Below, in pieces: positions 7,872 through 17,105 of a stretch of DNA of 64,000 nt. The stretch's first letter is position 1; each line of letters begins with the position of its first letter. The notes beneath the pieces are model-generated. The model was not told the DNA's origin and did not search any database. It saw only the letters and a program-made list of their open reading frames with translations. Origin of the DNA: Rhizophagus irregularis (lineage: Eukaryota > Glomeromycota > Glomeromycetes > Glomerales > Glomeraceae); assembly GCF_026210795.1 (NCBI RefSeq), contig NC_089434.1:4030001-4094000 (forward strand), read 5' to 3'. The translations under genes were made by a program, and so were the position numbers.

Positions 7872-10193
7872 TTATTTTTCCAATAGCTTTTCTACTCGTT
7901 TATATACTTTTTTCCAACTTTTGTCATCGTTTTTAATTTTAATTCTCCTATATTTTCCTTTATTCTCATAAATATTCTGATGCTCTTTAAACATTTTCAC
8001 CATGTCCATGTATTCCTCTTCGTTCAACGTTTCATATGATGTTTTATGTCCTTCATTACTTTTCTTAGTTTCTCTTCCAATATAATTATTCCAACATTCT
8101 TTATTCTCTAAGAAAATTATTATCGCATTATCTATAATATCTTTATATTTAAATATCTCTTTCTCCATTTTATGATTCCCATATGGAGTAATATATCCTC
8201 TGTCAAAACTTTTGGTCTTTTGATAAAAGTATTCACAATATGGTGACTTATCCAGTATTATAATGTCTTCATCTGTAAATTCAACTATTCTCCTATTGAT
8301 TTCTTCTACAACTTGTTTTCTAAATAACCATTCATATTCTTTTGAAGGTTCCTCAAATCTCTTATCATCATTTCTTCTTCTTTTAAACTTATTAAATATT
8401 ATTTTTAAATCATCCTTTTCTTTTAATCGTTTAATTATATTTTCTACTATGGTGGATTTCCCTACACCATCAACCCCATCAACAATAATAATCTGTGGTT
8501 TACTCTTCCTTCCTAATTTCTTTAATAATTCTTTTTCTGTCTTTTCTTCTAAGTTCAGTAATATTGCTTCTTTATCATTAAAATATTTCATATCATCCCA
8601 TTTTCCCTTAAATCTTCTAGCGTCGAACCATTCATTTCCTGATCTAACATATCTCAGCTTTTTCTCTTTATTATTTTCCATTTTCATTATTTCTTGACTT
8701 AAGTCTCCAGGGTCCCTTTTTATAACTTTCTCTTCAAATTCTAGTCTTGATAACGCATCTGCATTCTTATTTTCTTTACCGCTTCTATGTATTACTTCAA
8801 AGTCATATTGTTGTAACTCCATTACCCATCTTGCTCTTCTTCCTGTAGGTACTTTAGCATTCATTAATCCTTTTAACGCAGCATGATCCGTTATAACCGT
8901 AAATTTTCTTCCTGCTAAGAACTTATGGAAATACTTGATCCCCCAGAATATTGCTAAACATTCTAATTCTGTTATTGCATAATTCTTTTCTGCTCCCACT
9001 AAACTTCTACTAGCATAGGCGATAACAAATTCTTTATTTTCTTCATTTTTCTGAGATAATACTGCTCCTAACCCTTCTCCTGACGCGTCTGTAATCAATA
9101 TAAACTCCTTTTCGAAATTAGGGTGATCTAATACTGGTTTTTCCATTAATCTTATTTTTAATTCTTCAAATGCTTCCTGCTGTTTCTCTGTCCATTCAAA
9201 TGGTACATCCTTTTTAACTAAGTGATATAAAGGTTTTGCTATTTTCGCAAAATTCTTTATAAATCTTCTATAATATGAGCACAATCCTAAAAATGATCTC
9301 ACTTGTGTAACAGTTTCTGGTATCTTTATTTCTTTAATCTTCTCCACTTTCTTTGCATCTGGTTTCAAACTATCTCTTCCAACTATATGTCCTAAAAATT
9401 CTATATTTCGTTCACCGAACTTACATTTCTTCAATTTCACAATCAAGTTGTTTTTCTTTAATTCGTTCAACACTTTATCGATATGTTCCACATGTTCTTC
9501 AAAATTTTTTGAATAAATCATTATATCATCTAGATATACTATTACAAATTCTCCAATATATTCTTTTAATATCTCATCCATTATCCTCTGAAATGTTCCT
9601 GGTGCATTCTTTAAACCAAATGGCATAACATTATATTCATATAATCCTTGTGAACATATAAATGCTGTCTTTTCTTTATCTTCTTCTACCATTTCTACTT
9701 GATGATACCCTGCCGCTAGATCCAAACTCGTAAACCATCTCGCTGTTCTATATTTTTCTAATAATTCGTCTATTCTTGGTAATGGGTATGCATCCGACTT
9801 AGTTATATTATTCAATTTCCTATAATCAATGCAAAATCTATAATTTCCTGTTTTCTTTCCTGCTAGTGTTACTGGAGACGCCCATGGACTCCATGACTTT
9901 CTAATTTTCCCCATTTTTAATAACTGTTCAACTTCTTTCTTTATAAACTTTCCCTTTTCCTCGGTCTCTTTATACCTCTTCTGTGCTATTGGTTCTTGAC
10001 CTTCTTTAATTTCTATTTTATGTCTAACAGTGTCTACCCTTCCTAATTTTTCTCCATCGTATTCAAATATCTCTTCATAACTTTTGATTAGCTTTATTAT
10101 ACCATCCTTTCTTTTACCTGTTACTTCTCCCAAATTTATCTTTTTATCGAACTTTTCCCATTTAGTTTCATTTTTATCATTTTCATTTATCAT
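7872..10193 (-). CDS. Reverse transcriptase-RNase H with C-terminal P-loop nucleotide-kinase domain (773 aa)
   Basis: Residues about 60-280 are the reverse transcriptase: SLDLAAGYHQ with catalytic Asp158, MPFGLKNAPGTFQ, and the YLDD box at 220-223. RNase H follows (about 335-485) with Asp369 (ITDASGEGLG), Glu409, Asp436 (ITDHAAL) and Asp479 (NADALSR). After a roughly 75-residue charged linker, residues 566-773 form a separate domain. It has IIIVDGVDGVGKST (Walker A 573-581), a strand ending ILDKSPYCEYFYQ (648-657, the place of the DR-x-x-S/Y motif of thymidylate/deoxynucleoside kinases), a second core strand IIIFLENKE, and a charged lid-like region with RETKKSNEGHKTSYETL. Its length of about 208 aa equals that of a thymidylate kinase. 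The fusion is in frame with no intervening stop. RT and RNase H are certain; P-loop kinase is strongly supported; dTMP specificity is inference. Confidence 0.9.
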   Translation of the reverse strand: MINENDKNETKWEKFDKKINLGEVTGKRKDGIIKLIKSYEEIFEYDGEKLGRVDTVRHKIEIKEGQEPIAQKRYKETEEKGKFIKKEVEQLLKMGKIRKSWSPWASPVTLAGKKTGNYRFCIDYRKLNNITKSDAYPLPRIDELLEKYRTARWFTSLDLAAGYHQVEMVEEDKEKTAFICSQGLYEYNVMPFGLKNAPGTFQRIMDEILKEYIGEFVIVYLDDIMIYSKNFEEHVEHIDKVLNELKKNNLIVKLKKCKFGERNIEFLGHIVGRDSLKPDAKKVEKIKEIKIPETVTQVRSFLGLCSYYRRFIKNFAKIAKPLYHLVKKDVPFEWTEKQQEAFEELKIRLMEKPVLDHPNFEKEFILITDASGEGLGAVLSQKNEENKEFVIAYASRSLVGAEKNYAITELECLAIFWGIKYFHKFLAGRKFTVITDHAALKGLMNAKVPTGRRARWVMELQQYDFEVIHRSGKENKNADALSRLEFEEKVIKRDPGDLSQEIMKMENNKEKKLRYVRSGNEWFDARRFKGKWDDMKYFNDKEAILLNLEEKTEKELLKKLGRKSKPQIIIVDGVDGVGKSTIVENIIKRLKEKDDLKIIFNKFKRRRNDDKRFEEPSKEYEWLFRKQVVEEINRRIVEFTDEDIIILDKSPYCEYFYQKTKSFDRGYITPYGNHKMEKEIFKYKDIIDNAIIIFLENKECWNNYIGRETKKSNEGHKTSYETLNEEEYMDMVKMFKEHQNIYENKGKYRRIKIKNDDKSWKKVYKRVEKLLEK

Positions 10194-10277
10194 TTTAAAA
10201 TTTATTTATTATTTTATTTCTTATTATTATTTCAACAATTTTACATTTTGGGACAATTTTAGCCCTTTTTATATAAT

Positions 10278-10901
10278 TCAATCCTCATTTTCACTAGATA
10301 TTTCACTATCATCAGACGAGCTTTCTTCACTGGAACTTTCACTATCTTCTTGAGACTCATTTTCTTTTACTACTTCCTTTTCTTTTATTGCTTCTTTTAC
10401 TGTATATAACTTCTTTCCTTCTTCTTGTTCATAATCAGATTCTCCTGATTCACTTTCATAGTCGGATTCTTCTGACTCTTCCACTTGTTTAATATACCAC
10501 ACTGGTATGTCTATTATTTCTTCATCATTTTCTAATTCCAATATCTTTTCTTTATAGTTGATATTTGCATTCCATTTATCCAATAAATCATTTCCTATAA
10601 TCATTTCTTTTTGCTTTGAATCTATTACATCTAATGTTACTGGTAATACTAATTCTTTATAAACTTTTATTTCTGTATTCACTTTTCCTAATGAAGCAAT
10701 CTTTCCTCCATCTGCTAATGTACACGTAATATTACTTTTTCCTTTTATTGGTATATTTAACTCTTTTCTTAATTTCTCTGTTATTACACTTATTGCTGCC
10801 CCTGAATCTATTACAACTTCGATTTCCTTATCATTTATTATAAACTGTGTTTTCATTGCCGTTGTAACTTCTTTTTCTCCACTTATTTCAGTCTTTTTCA
10901 C
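10278..10901 (-). CDS. Retropepsin-like aspartic protease domain, read in frame after Gag
   Basis: This domain processes the Gag/Pol proteins. The active-site loop is VVIDSGAAISVI (DSGA), followed by a pepsin-like flap region (LADGGKIASLGKV) and the second-half hydrophobic motif MIIGNDLLDKW. The C-terminal tail is very acidic and Ser-rich. The coordinate start is a GTG, not an ATG. The frame is continuous with Gag, separated only by the UGA at 10914-10916, so expression is most likely as a Gag-protease readthrough product. The first in-frame ATG lies about 15 codons in, just before the domain. Two in-frame stops then separate it from the RT ORF, 84 bases further on. Confidence 0.88.
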   Translation of the reverse strand: MKKTEISGEKEVTTAMKTQFIINDKEIEVVIDSGAAISVITEKLRKELNIPIKGKSNITCTLADGGKIASLGKVNTEIKVYKELVLPVTLDVIDSKQKEMIIGNDLLDKWNANINYKEKILELENDEEIIDIPVWYIKQVEESEESDYESESGESDYEQEEGKKLYTVKEAIKEKEVVKENESQEDSESSSEESSSDDSEISSENED

Positions 10902-10910
10902 CTCCGAGTG

Positions 10911-10916
10911 TAGTCA
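10911..10916 (-). other. UGA-CUA stop-codon readthrough context at the Gag/protease junction
   Basis: The Gag ORF ends GAG-TGA-CTA-CAC and the following codons continue in the same frame into the protease. UGA followed by CUA is the best-known leaky stop context, used by several RNA viruses and by cellular and fungal readthrough genes. The motif is direct sequence; its use here is inferred. Confidence 0.6.
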
Positions 10917-13900
10917 CTCTGTTTTATCTCCTTTTCTTATCATTTTCTTTATCATTCTTCCTTGTTGTTCCACAATATTAAGTAGATTTCCATAATCTAC
11001 TGGATCTTTTGATTTAACTCCTATAATTTTATCTTCTCTTGGTCTACGTTTTCCCCCTGCTTCTTTCCATCTATTTATTCCTTCCATTGTGTCATAATAT
11101 TCTCCTCTCTTTTTACTCCATTTATATCTTTTTGGGATATTCGTATTGTCTGGTCCTATTGGTCTATTATACATTGGTTGCTCATCCTCCACATATTCTT
11201 CCATCGGAACTTCTCTTCTATTTCTATATTTATGTTCTTCTTTCCCTCTTTCCTCAATCTCTTTGTCTAAATTTGGCTTTCCAAAATTTTTCCATCCTTG
11301 TTTAGGATTTATTCTATTACTTCTCCTTCTTTCTTGTACTGGGTTATCTTTTTCATACAAATCACGATTGTAGTTATACAATTGTGGATCATCATATTCA
11401 TTATTTTCATAGTCGTAATCATCATCTGATTCTTCATTTTCGTAGTCATAATCTTCTTCATGGTCTTCTATATCCATTAAATTAACTCTTCTCTCATTTC
11501 TTCTGATATTATTTCCTAATGGACATCTAGTCGCAAAATGACCTCTTCTATTACACCTAAAACAAGTTATTTCATCATAATTAATTGGTGCTCCATTATT
11601 TCTTCTCTGATTCAATTGGTTTCTATTCCCATTATTATTCAACTCCCTTTCCATATTTCGTACTTGTTTTTCCAATTTGGCAATTCTCATTTTCTCTAAT
11701 TTTTCCACTAAATCGTCCTCATAATCTTCCTTTAACGGTTTGTTAAACTTATTTTCTTGTTCATTTCTTTTATCACTGTTTTGTCTAATATCTTGAATAT
11801 TATTATTCTGAATATTATTCTGATTTAACAAACTTTGATTCATCATACTTTGTATCATCATTTGATTTCCTGTCTCTATAATTTTAGCTCTTTCAACAGC
11901 TGCATCCAACGTCGCTGGTGCTGTTTCCATTACTCTTGATATCATAACTGGATTCAGTCCCTGAATAAAATAGTTAATTTTATACATTTCTCCTAAATCA
12001 TTAACTCCTGGTGCTATTTTTCTTATTAACTTTCTGAATCTGCTTGCATATGCTCCTACTTTCTCATTCATTTCTTGTTTAATCGTTTGTAACTCTCTAA
12101 TCCATTGATTCTTTCTAACATCGCTTGCATAATGTTCCTTCAGTATTTTAGTAAAATCATTATTCCCATGGTTATGACCATTGTCCTCCCATCTTTGTAT
12201 ATCTCCTTGTTTGTTTTCATACCAATCAGCTGCTTCTCCTCGCATACATGCTGCTGCTTTTCTTATTTTATCTATTTGATTAGCTCCTTCTTGATAACCA
12301 TTTGCGCTCCAAACAACCTCAAAATCTCTAATCCACTCATATGGATCTTGATCTCCTCCATAATATAATGGTAAATCTCCTACTTTCGCTGCTCTATTCA
12401 CTGGTCCTGTCAAATTTCCAACTCTTGTTTCAACTTGATTAATTCTTCCAAATATTGTATCTGCTGGTGGAACTAAAGCATTCCAATCATTTCCTATATC
12501 ATGTCCTAATATTATATTTCCAAACGTTCTCAAATCTTCTCTGATGTGATTTCTTTCTGCCATATTCAATAATATATTCTCTTGAAATAAATCCTGTAAA
12601 TTATAATCAGATAGTTCACTTTCTGTATCAGAATTTTCAATATCAGAATCCTTAATATTTAACGAATTATTCGAATCTGAATTTTGACTTAAGCCAAAAT
12701 CTTCCGTATTTATAATATTTTCCTCATTGTTTTCAATTCTATTTTCATCAAAGTCTTCAGAATTTTCTTCCCAAATCTCATATTCTTCTGGATCTAATAT
12801 CTCTCCAATCTTTTCCGAATCATCTGAATTATCATTTTCTTCTTCACTTTCTTCAATCTCGAATTTCCTTAAGTACTCATCCAATATTCTCTTTATTTCC
12901 CTTTCTGATTCATTTTTATATTCTTGAAATTTTCTTATAAAGTCTGCACTTAATATATCAACATCTCTATATCCCATACTTATTAATCTTAATAATTCTC
13001 CATCAGAAACTTCAATTTTTAAAACTTTAATTAAGTTCCTTAGCTGTTCTAATCTTTTCTCTATTTCCGTTTCATCATCCGATTTATTCTCGTCTTCTAA
13101 ATTTTCTGGTCCTTTTTCATAACAACTTTTACATATCTTTTCTATAAATTCTTTATTGTATTCTACCGCTTCTATTGCTTCTTTCTTTAATATTATTTTA
13201 TTGCACATTGGGCATTCTATCGTATACATATAATGCCATATTCTTAACTCTTCTTCTATTCTTTCGTCATCTAATTCTTCAATAGTTTTATAAAAACTCA
13301 TAAATTCTTTAGTCTTCATTATTTCATATTCCACTCTGAAATTTATTATTCGCCTTATCTCTTCAGTATCAATTTCATAACCATTTTCTAACCAATAATT
13401 TCTGTATATTCTTTCTATATGTTCATCTCCTTCATTCGAACTTGATTCTCCTAAATCATCTGAATTTTCCAGTTCTCCTACATCACTTTGTTCTTCAACA
13501 AAACCTTTTGCTTCTACAATTTTCTTTATTATCTTATCTGTTATGTCGTCATCTATCCATGGTTTCGGGTATTTATTTCCATCCCACCATTGATATGTTA
13601 TACTTTTCTGAAACTTTCTGACTTTCTCTCTATTCTCTTCTTCTACTATATTTTCTTCTAAATGCAATATTTCCTTGAAATATCTCATTGTGCTATATCC
13701 TTTGTTTTTAATGGTTATTGGTTCTGTTTTTTCTAACCATTCCTCAAATTTTGCAAATCTCATATCTAATTCATCATCTTCTATAATATATCTATATGTT
13801 AACAATTCCCTATTTCCTAATAAATTCTCTTCTGTTTGTTCATCTAATATAAGTTCATTATCTTCATTCAGTATGTAATGTTCACATATTACTTTTATTA

Positions 13901-14297
13901 CTGATATAATTCCTATTTTTCTGTAGTCCGGTTTATTTCTATACCTTATTGATCTTACGACTACATCCAACAGTTTTTCTCCTTCTTTTCTCATTCTCTC
14001 AAATTCTTTATTTCTTTTCTTTTTACTAGATGGATAATTTTCTTCCCCATCCTTTCTTGTTAGTATTATGTATTCCATTAATTTCATATACGTATTTCTG
14101 TTATAACTCATTGCTTCTAATATTACTTTTTGAAAAATTTTCCAAAATCTTTTAAACCAATCTTCTATCTTTATTTCATCAATACCATAACATTTCAGGC
14201 ATGAAGGATCTACTTGATATTCCTTCCTCGATTCATTATGTTTTTCTATTTCATGTTTATTTTTGATCTCTTCTAATTCATCGTATATTTCAGACAT
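10914..14297 (-). CDS. Gag polyprotein with long N-terminal extension (1127 aa)
   Basis: Residues about 640-815 form a retrotransposon Gag (capsid) domain: LPLYYGGDQDPYEWIRDF, then AACMRGEAADWYENK, and a region with VGAYASRFRKLIRKIAPG and FIQGLNPVM. A CCHC zinc knuckle follows (CFRCNRRGHFATRC, Cys912, Cys915, His920, Cys925), then an Asp/Glu/Tyr-rich stretch and a basic tail. The first 578 residues are unusual for Gag: mainly acidic and helical, with a possible zinc site (CPMC..CKSC, near residues 365-398). An internal Met579 (MAERNHIRED) marks where a normal-sized Gag would begin. The extension may be a fused accessory protein. The start is the first ATG, 12 bases downstream of an in-frame open leader, so it is reasonable but not proven. 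Confidence 0.88.
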   Translation of the reverse strand: MSEIYDELEEIKNKHEIEKHNESRKEYQVDPSCLKCYGIDEIKIEDWFKRFWKIFQKVILEAMSYNRNTYMKLMEYIILTRKDGEENYPSSKKKRNKEFERMRKEGEKLLDVVVRSIRYRNKPDYRKIGIISVIKVICEHYILNEDNELILDEQTEENLLGNRELLTYRYIIEDDELDMRFAKFEEWLEKTEPITIKNKGYSTMRYFKEILHLEENIVEEENREKVRKFQKSITYQWWDGNKYPKPWIDDDITDKIIKKIVEAKGFVEEQSDVGELENSDDLGESSSNEGDEHIERIYRNYWLENGYEIDTEEIRRIINFRVEYEIMKTKEFMSFYKTIEELDDERIEEELRIWHYMYTIECPMCNKIILKKEAIEAVEYNKEFIEKICKSCYEKGPENLEDENKSDDETEIEKRLEQLRNLIKVLKIEVSDGELLRLISMGYRDVDILSADFIRKFQEYKNESEREIKRILDEYLRKFEIEESEEENDNSDDSEKIGEILDPEEYEIWEENSEDFDENRIENNEENIINTEDFGLSQNSDSNNSLNIKDSDIENSDTESELSDYNLQDLFQENILLNMAERNHIREDLRTFGNIILGHDIGNDWNALVPPADTIFGRINQVETRVGNLTGPVNRAAKVGDLPLYYGGDQDPYEWIRDFEVVWSANGYQEGANQIDKIRKAAACMRGEAADWYENKQGDIQRWEDNGHNHGNNDFTKILKEHYASDVRKNQWIRELQTIKQEMNEKVGAYASRFRKLIRKIAPGVNDLGEMYKINYFIQGLNPVMISRVMETAPATLDAAVERAKIIETGNQMMIQSMMNQSLLNQNNIQNNNIQDIRQNSDKRNEQENKFNKPLKEDYEDDLVEKLEKMRIAKLEKQVRNMERELNNNGNRNQLNQRRNNGAPINYDEITCFRCNRRGHFATRCPLGNNIRRNERRVNLMDIEDHEEDYDYENEESDDDYDYENNEYDDPQLYNYNRDLYEKDNPVQERRRSNRINPKQGWKNFGKPNLDKEIEERGKEEHKYRNRREVPMEEYVEDEQPMYNRPIGPDNTNIPKRYKWSKKRGEYYDTMEGINRWKEAGGKRRPREDKIIGVKSKDPVDYGNLLNIVEQQGRMIKKMIRKGDKTE

Positions 14298-14713
14298 CTT
14301 GATTTATTTTATTTACCTATTTACTTGCAAAATGATTTCATTTCATATTTCCCGTCTATTTATATTTTTATTCATATAGTATTTATTCGTTTATCATTTC
14401 AATCTTTATTTCTTTTATATTTTCATGTTTACAACTTTCTACTACATTTCTTTATTATATTTTATATTACATGGTATTCTATTACTTATAACTTGATATT
14501 CTTCTAACTTCATTAATTCTTAATTAGTTTAACGTCTTTCCGGACAACTATTTGTCCCTAAATTCTTATTATTTACATTTTTCCTGTATTTCCATCTTAA
14601 CCGCTTGATTTCTTCACGCTTATTATTCTTCTTATGATATTCTTTTATTCCACCTGTTATCTTCTAACGTCTTTTTGTATATTTATTTCATCCTTTAATA
14701 TTCATCTTATTCT

Positions 14714-15058
14714 TCAATTCCTATATTCTGTCTGTTCATAAATTTTCTGATTATTCCTGTATGCAGCTATTTTACATTCTCCCATTCGCAATATATTCCT
14801 ATTTTTGTGTTCACATCTTTCTTCATGTTCATTAAGATATTCCATTCTTTTTCGAAAGTATTCTTTACATAACATTTCTATTTTGTTTCTTAAACTTTCT
14901 TCGCTTTCTTCCCTGACTTCAAAATAATTAATTTCTTGTAACGTTACATTCTCTATTTTCTCGCAATATTTACATTTTACTTTACCGTCTATTCTAATAA
15001 AACCTTTTCCATTTATATTTTCAAATACCGTTGTTTCCATTTCTCGTATTTTATTCAA
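14714..15058 (-). CDS. Small accessory ORF of the Ty3-type element (about 108-114 aa)
   Basis: Unrecognised. The open frame begins at a non-ATG codon; its first ATG is codon 7 (MetGluThrThr). It has a CKYC pair at about residues 29-32 and later single Cys residues in charged helical sequence (MLCKEYF, EERCEHKN), which may bind a metal ion. It lies between the mini-Gag ORF and the main Gag ORF on the same strand. Expression from the leader would require splicing or reinitiation. Confidence 0.45.
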   Translation of the reverse strand: MNKIREMETTVFENINGKGFIRIDGKVKCKYCEKIENVTLQEINYFEVREESEESLRNKIEMLCKEYFRKRMEYLNEHEERCEHKNRNILRMGECKIAAYRNNQKIYEQTEYRN

Positions 15059-15127
15059 AATTTCTCATTTATTATTATTTTATTTTGTCATTATTCATTT
15101 CCTCCTACTTTTATAATAATTGATTAC

Positions 15128-15388
15128 TCAGTTTCTATCATCACTCGAATATTTATCAATTATTCTAAATTTTAAATTCAACCATTTAATCTCATTTTTA
15201 TCCCAATCTGCAATACACATTCCTTCATTTTCAAACCATTGTAGCGCATTTCCTAACAAATGTGTCTTTGCAATCTTAAATATTCTTTTATCATCCTTAA
15301 TTCCTATTTTCGACAAATATTTCTCAACTTGATTCGTCCATTCTTTCGGATTTTCTCCTTTTATACCATAAAATATTGGTATTTCCAT
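15128..15388 (-). CDS. Mini-Gag-like ORF (86 aa) upstream of Gag
   Basis: It has a true ATG. The sequence resembles the start of a retrotransposon Gag capsid domain: IPIFYGIKGENPKEWTNQVE, then KTHLLGNALQWFENEG and WLNLKFRIIDKYS. The main Gag shows equivalent positions (LYYGGDQDPYEWIRDF, AACMRGEAADWYENK). It stops after the first half of a capsid domain and has no zinc knuckle. Possibilities are a truncated ancestral Gag, an N-terminal capsid module, or a dominant-negative assembly inhibitor. The resemblance is seen; the role is speculative. Confidence 0.5.
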   Translation of the reverse strand: MEIPIFYGIKGENPKEWTNQVEKYLSKIGIKDDKRIFKIAKTHLLGNALQWFENEGMCIADWDKNEIKWLNLKFRIIDKYSSDDRN

Positions 15389-15519
15389 TTTAATCTCTCG
15401 TATTACTCCTTAAAATATATATACTTCATATTCTTTTCACGGTACAAATTTTGCCCTTTTTATAACTTTATTTTAAACATTTCAAGGTTCTCAGACTTTA
15501 ATCTCTATATTTTGACCTT

Positions 15520-16425
15520 TCATTCCTCTATTTCTTGTCCTCTTATAAGATCTTCCGCTATTTCTGTTATTTCTTTCTTAGTACAACTATCTACTGATGT
15601 AATATCACAATTACTTTCGAATACTCTTTTCTTTCCTATCTTATTAACTAATAAACAAACTTTTTCTGCTTTTTCCATCATTCTTTTTAATCCTTTTCTT
15701 GTTCTTACTACATCTGTTTCCAACATTTCCTTATATATCTTTTCTCGTTCCTCTTTATCTGTTCTCCTTTTTCTATTTTTCCCTTTTCGCTTATTAATTT
15801 CTTGTTCTAATCTTTCTTCAAACCTTTTTCCTAAATAATAATGTATTTCCAATAACATCTGATTATTCCTTCTCATTTTATGACATAATTGTAATAACGA
15901 TAGTCCTCCATTCTCCTTTTCTAACATTTCTTCGTCAATATCTTCCTTCTTATGTTTTAATCTAATCATTAAAACTTGGTAATTTTCTGATCTAACTATT
16001 TCTTCATTTTCTTCACTATCATCAGTTCCATTTTTCTCACTACTATTATCTTCTTCCTTTTCTCTAACCTTATCATTCTTGTCATCTATTTCCATTAATT
16101 CTGATCTTTCTTCATCAGCTATTCCATCATTATTTATTTCATCTATTACTATATTATCATTATCATTCTCATCATTTTCTATATTAAATTCTGACTCATC
16201 ATTAACATTCCTATTTCCTGAACTATTATCACTTTCTTCTATCATATCTTCATCAAGTTCAATTTTTTCTTCGTTAAATATTCTTTCAGTAACTATCTCG
16301 CATGTGACAATCCAATTCTTTAGTCTCATGTCATTTTCATCATAAAATTCCACTTCAATACAATCATTTAGTTTTTCTTCAACTTTTCTCAATTCTCCTT
16401 TCGATATTTTAATTTTTAATTTCAT
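15520..16425 (-). CDS. Acidic accessory ORF of the Ty3-type element (301 aa), unrecognised
   Basis: It has a true ATG and is the first long ORF after the 5' leader. Residues 1-60 look like a compact alpha/beta segment (MKLKIKISKGELRKVEEKL..IEVEFYDENDM). Residues about 60-155 are an Asp/Glu/Asn/Ser acidic low-complexity region. The C-terminal half is basic and helical (KRKGKNRKRRTDKEEREK), with scattered Cys. No enzyme motif is visible. It might be a chaperone-like or nucleic-acid-binding accessory protein, but I do not assign a function. Confidence 0.5.
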   Translation of the reverse strand: MKLKIKISKGELRKVEEKLNDCIEVEFYDENDMRLKNWIVTCEIVTERIFNEEKIELDEDMIEESDNSSGNRNVNDESEFNIENDENDNDNIVIDEINNDGIADEERSELMEIDDKNDKVREKEEDNSSEKNGTDDSEENEEIVRSENYQVLMIRLKHKKEDIDEEMLEKENGGLSLLQLCHKMRRNNQMLLEIHYYLGKRFEERLEQEINKRKGKNRKRRTDKEEREKIYKEMLETDVVRTRKGLKRMMEKAEKVCLLVNKIGKKRVFESNCDITSVDSCTKKEITEIAEDLIRGQEIEE

Positions 16426-17060
16426 GATTTATTATTTCTTATTTATTTATTATTTTATTAGTCAGTCGTCCCTGCCCAGGGGCAACTATATATATACTCT
16501 TAATTTGATATTTTCCTATTATTCTATTGGTTATTCATTCTTATTGTTCCATCAACCGTTCTCAGTATTTCATTAAATTCTTTATTTCTTTTATAATTCT
16601 TTATTTCTCAACTTCAATCTCCTTTTCTCTAATTATTTCTTTCGCTCTTTAATTCCTTTCTACTTTCTTTCTTAACTTTTCTCTTACTGTGCCTTGTACT
16701 ACTCACATGATCTGTATTACTCACGTGACTTGCCGCAGTATAATCTCATTTTATTCACTCACATTTGTAATTGAACTGAAGATCATAAGCCCAATTGTTC
16801 AAACACTTACCATTATACCAACAACATATAGTTGTTACATTTAAACCTTGGATTCATATTTAATTTTTATAACTCCGTTCTTACAACATCAAATATTCAA
16901 CAATACTATTTCTTTTTATTTCATACTTGATACAATTCTTTTATTATACTTCTCATAATCATTAACATCATTCTTTCTTTTATTATAGTTGGATAGCCAC
17001 AGATTTTTAAGCGATCAACTTACTAAAATTTCTGTTGACAAACGCCCCTGGTGACACAAC

Positions 17061-17105
<45 letters not shown>

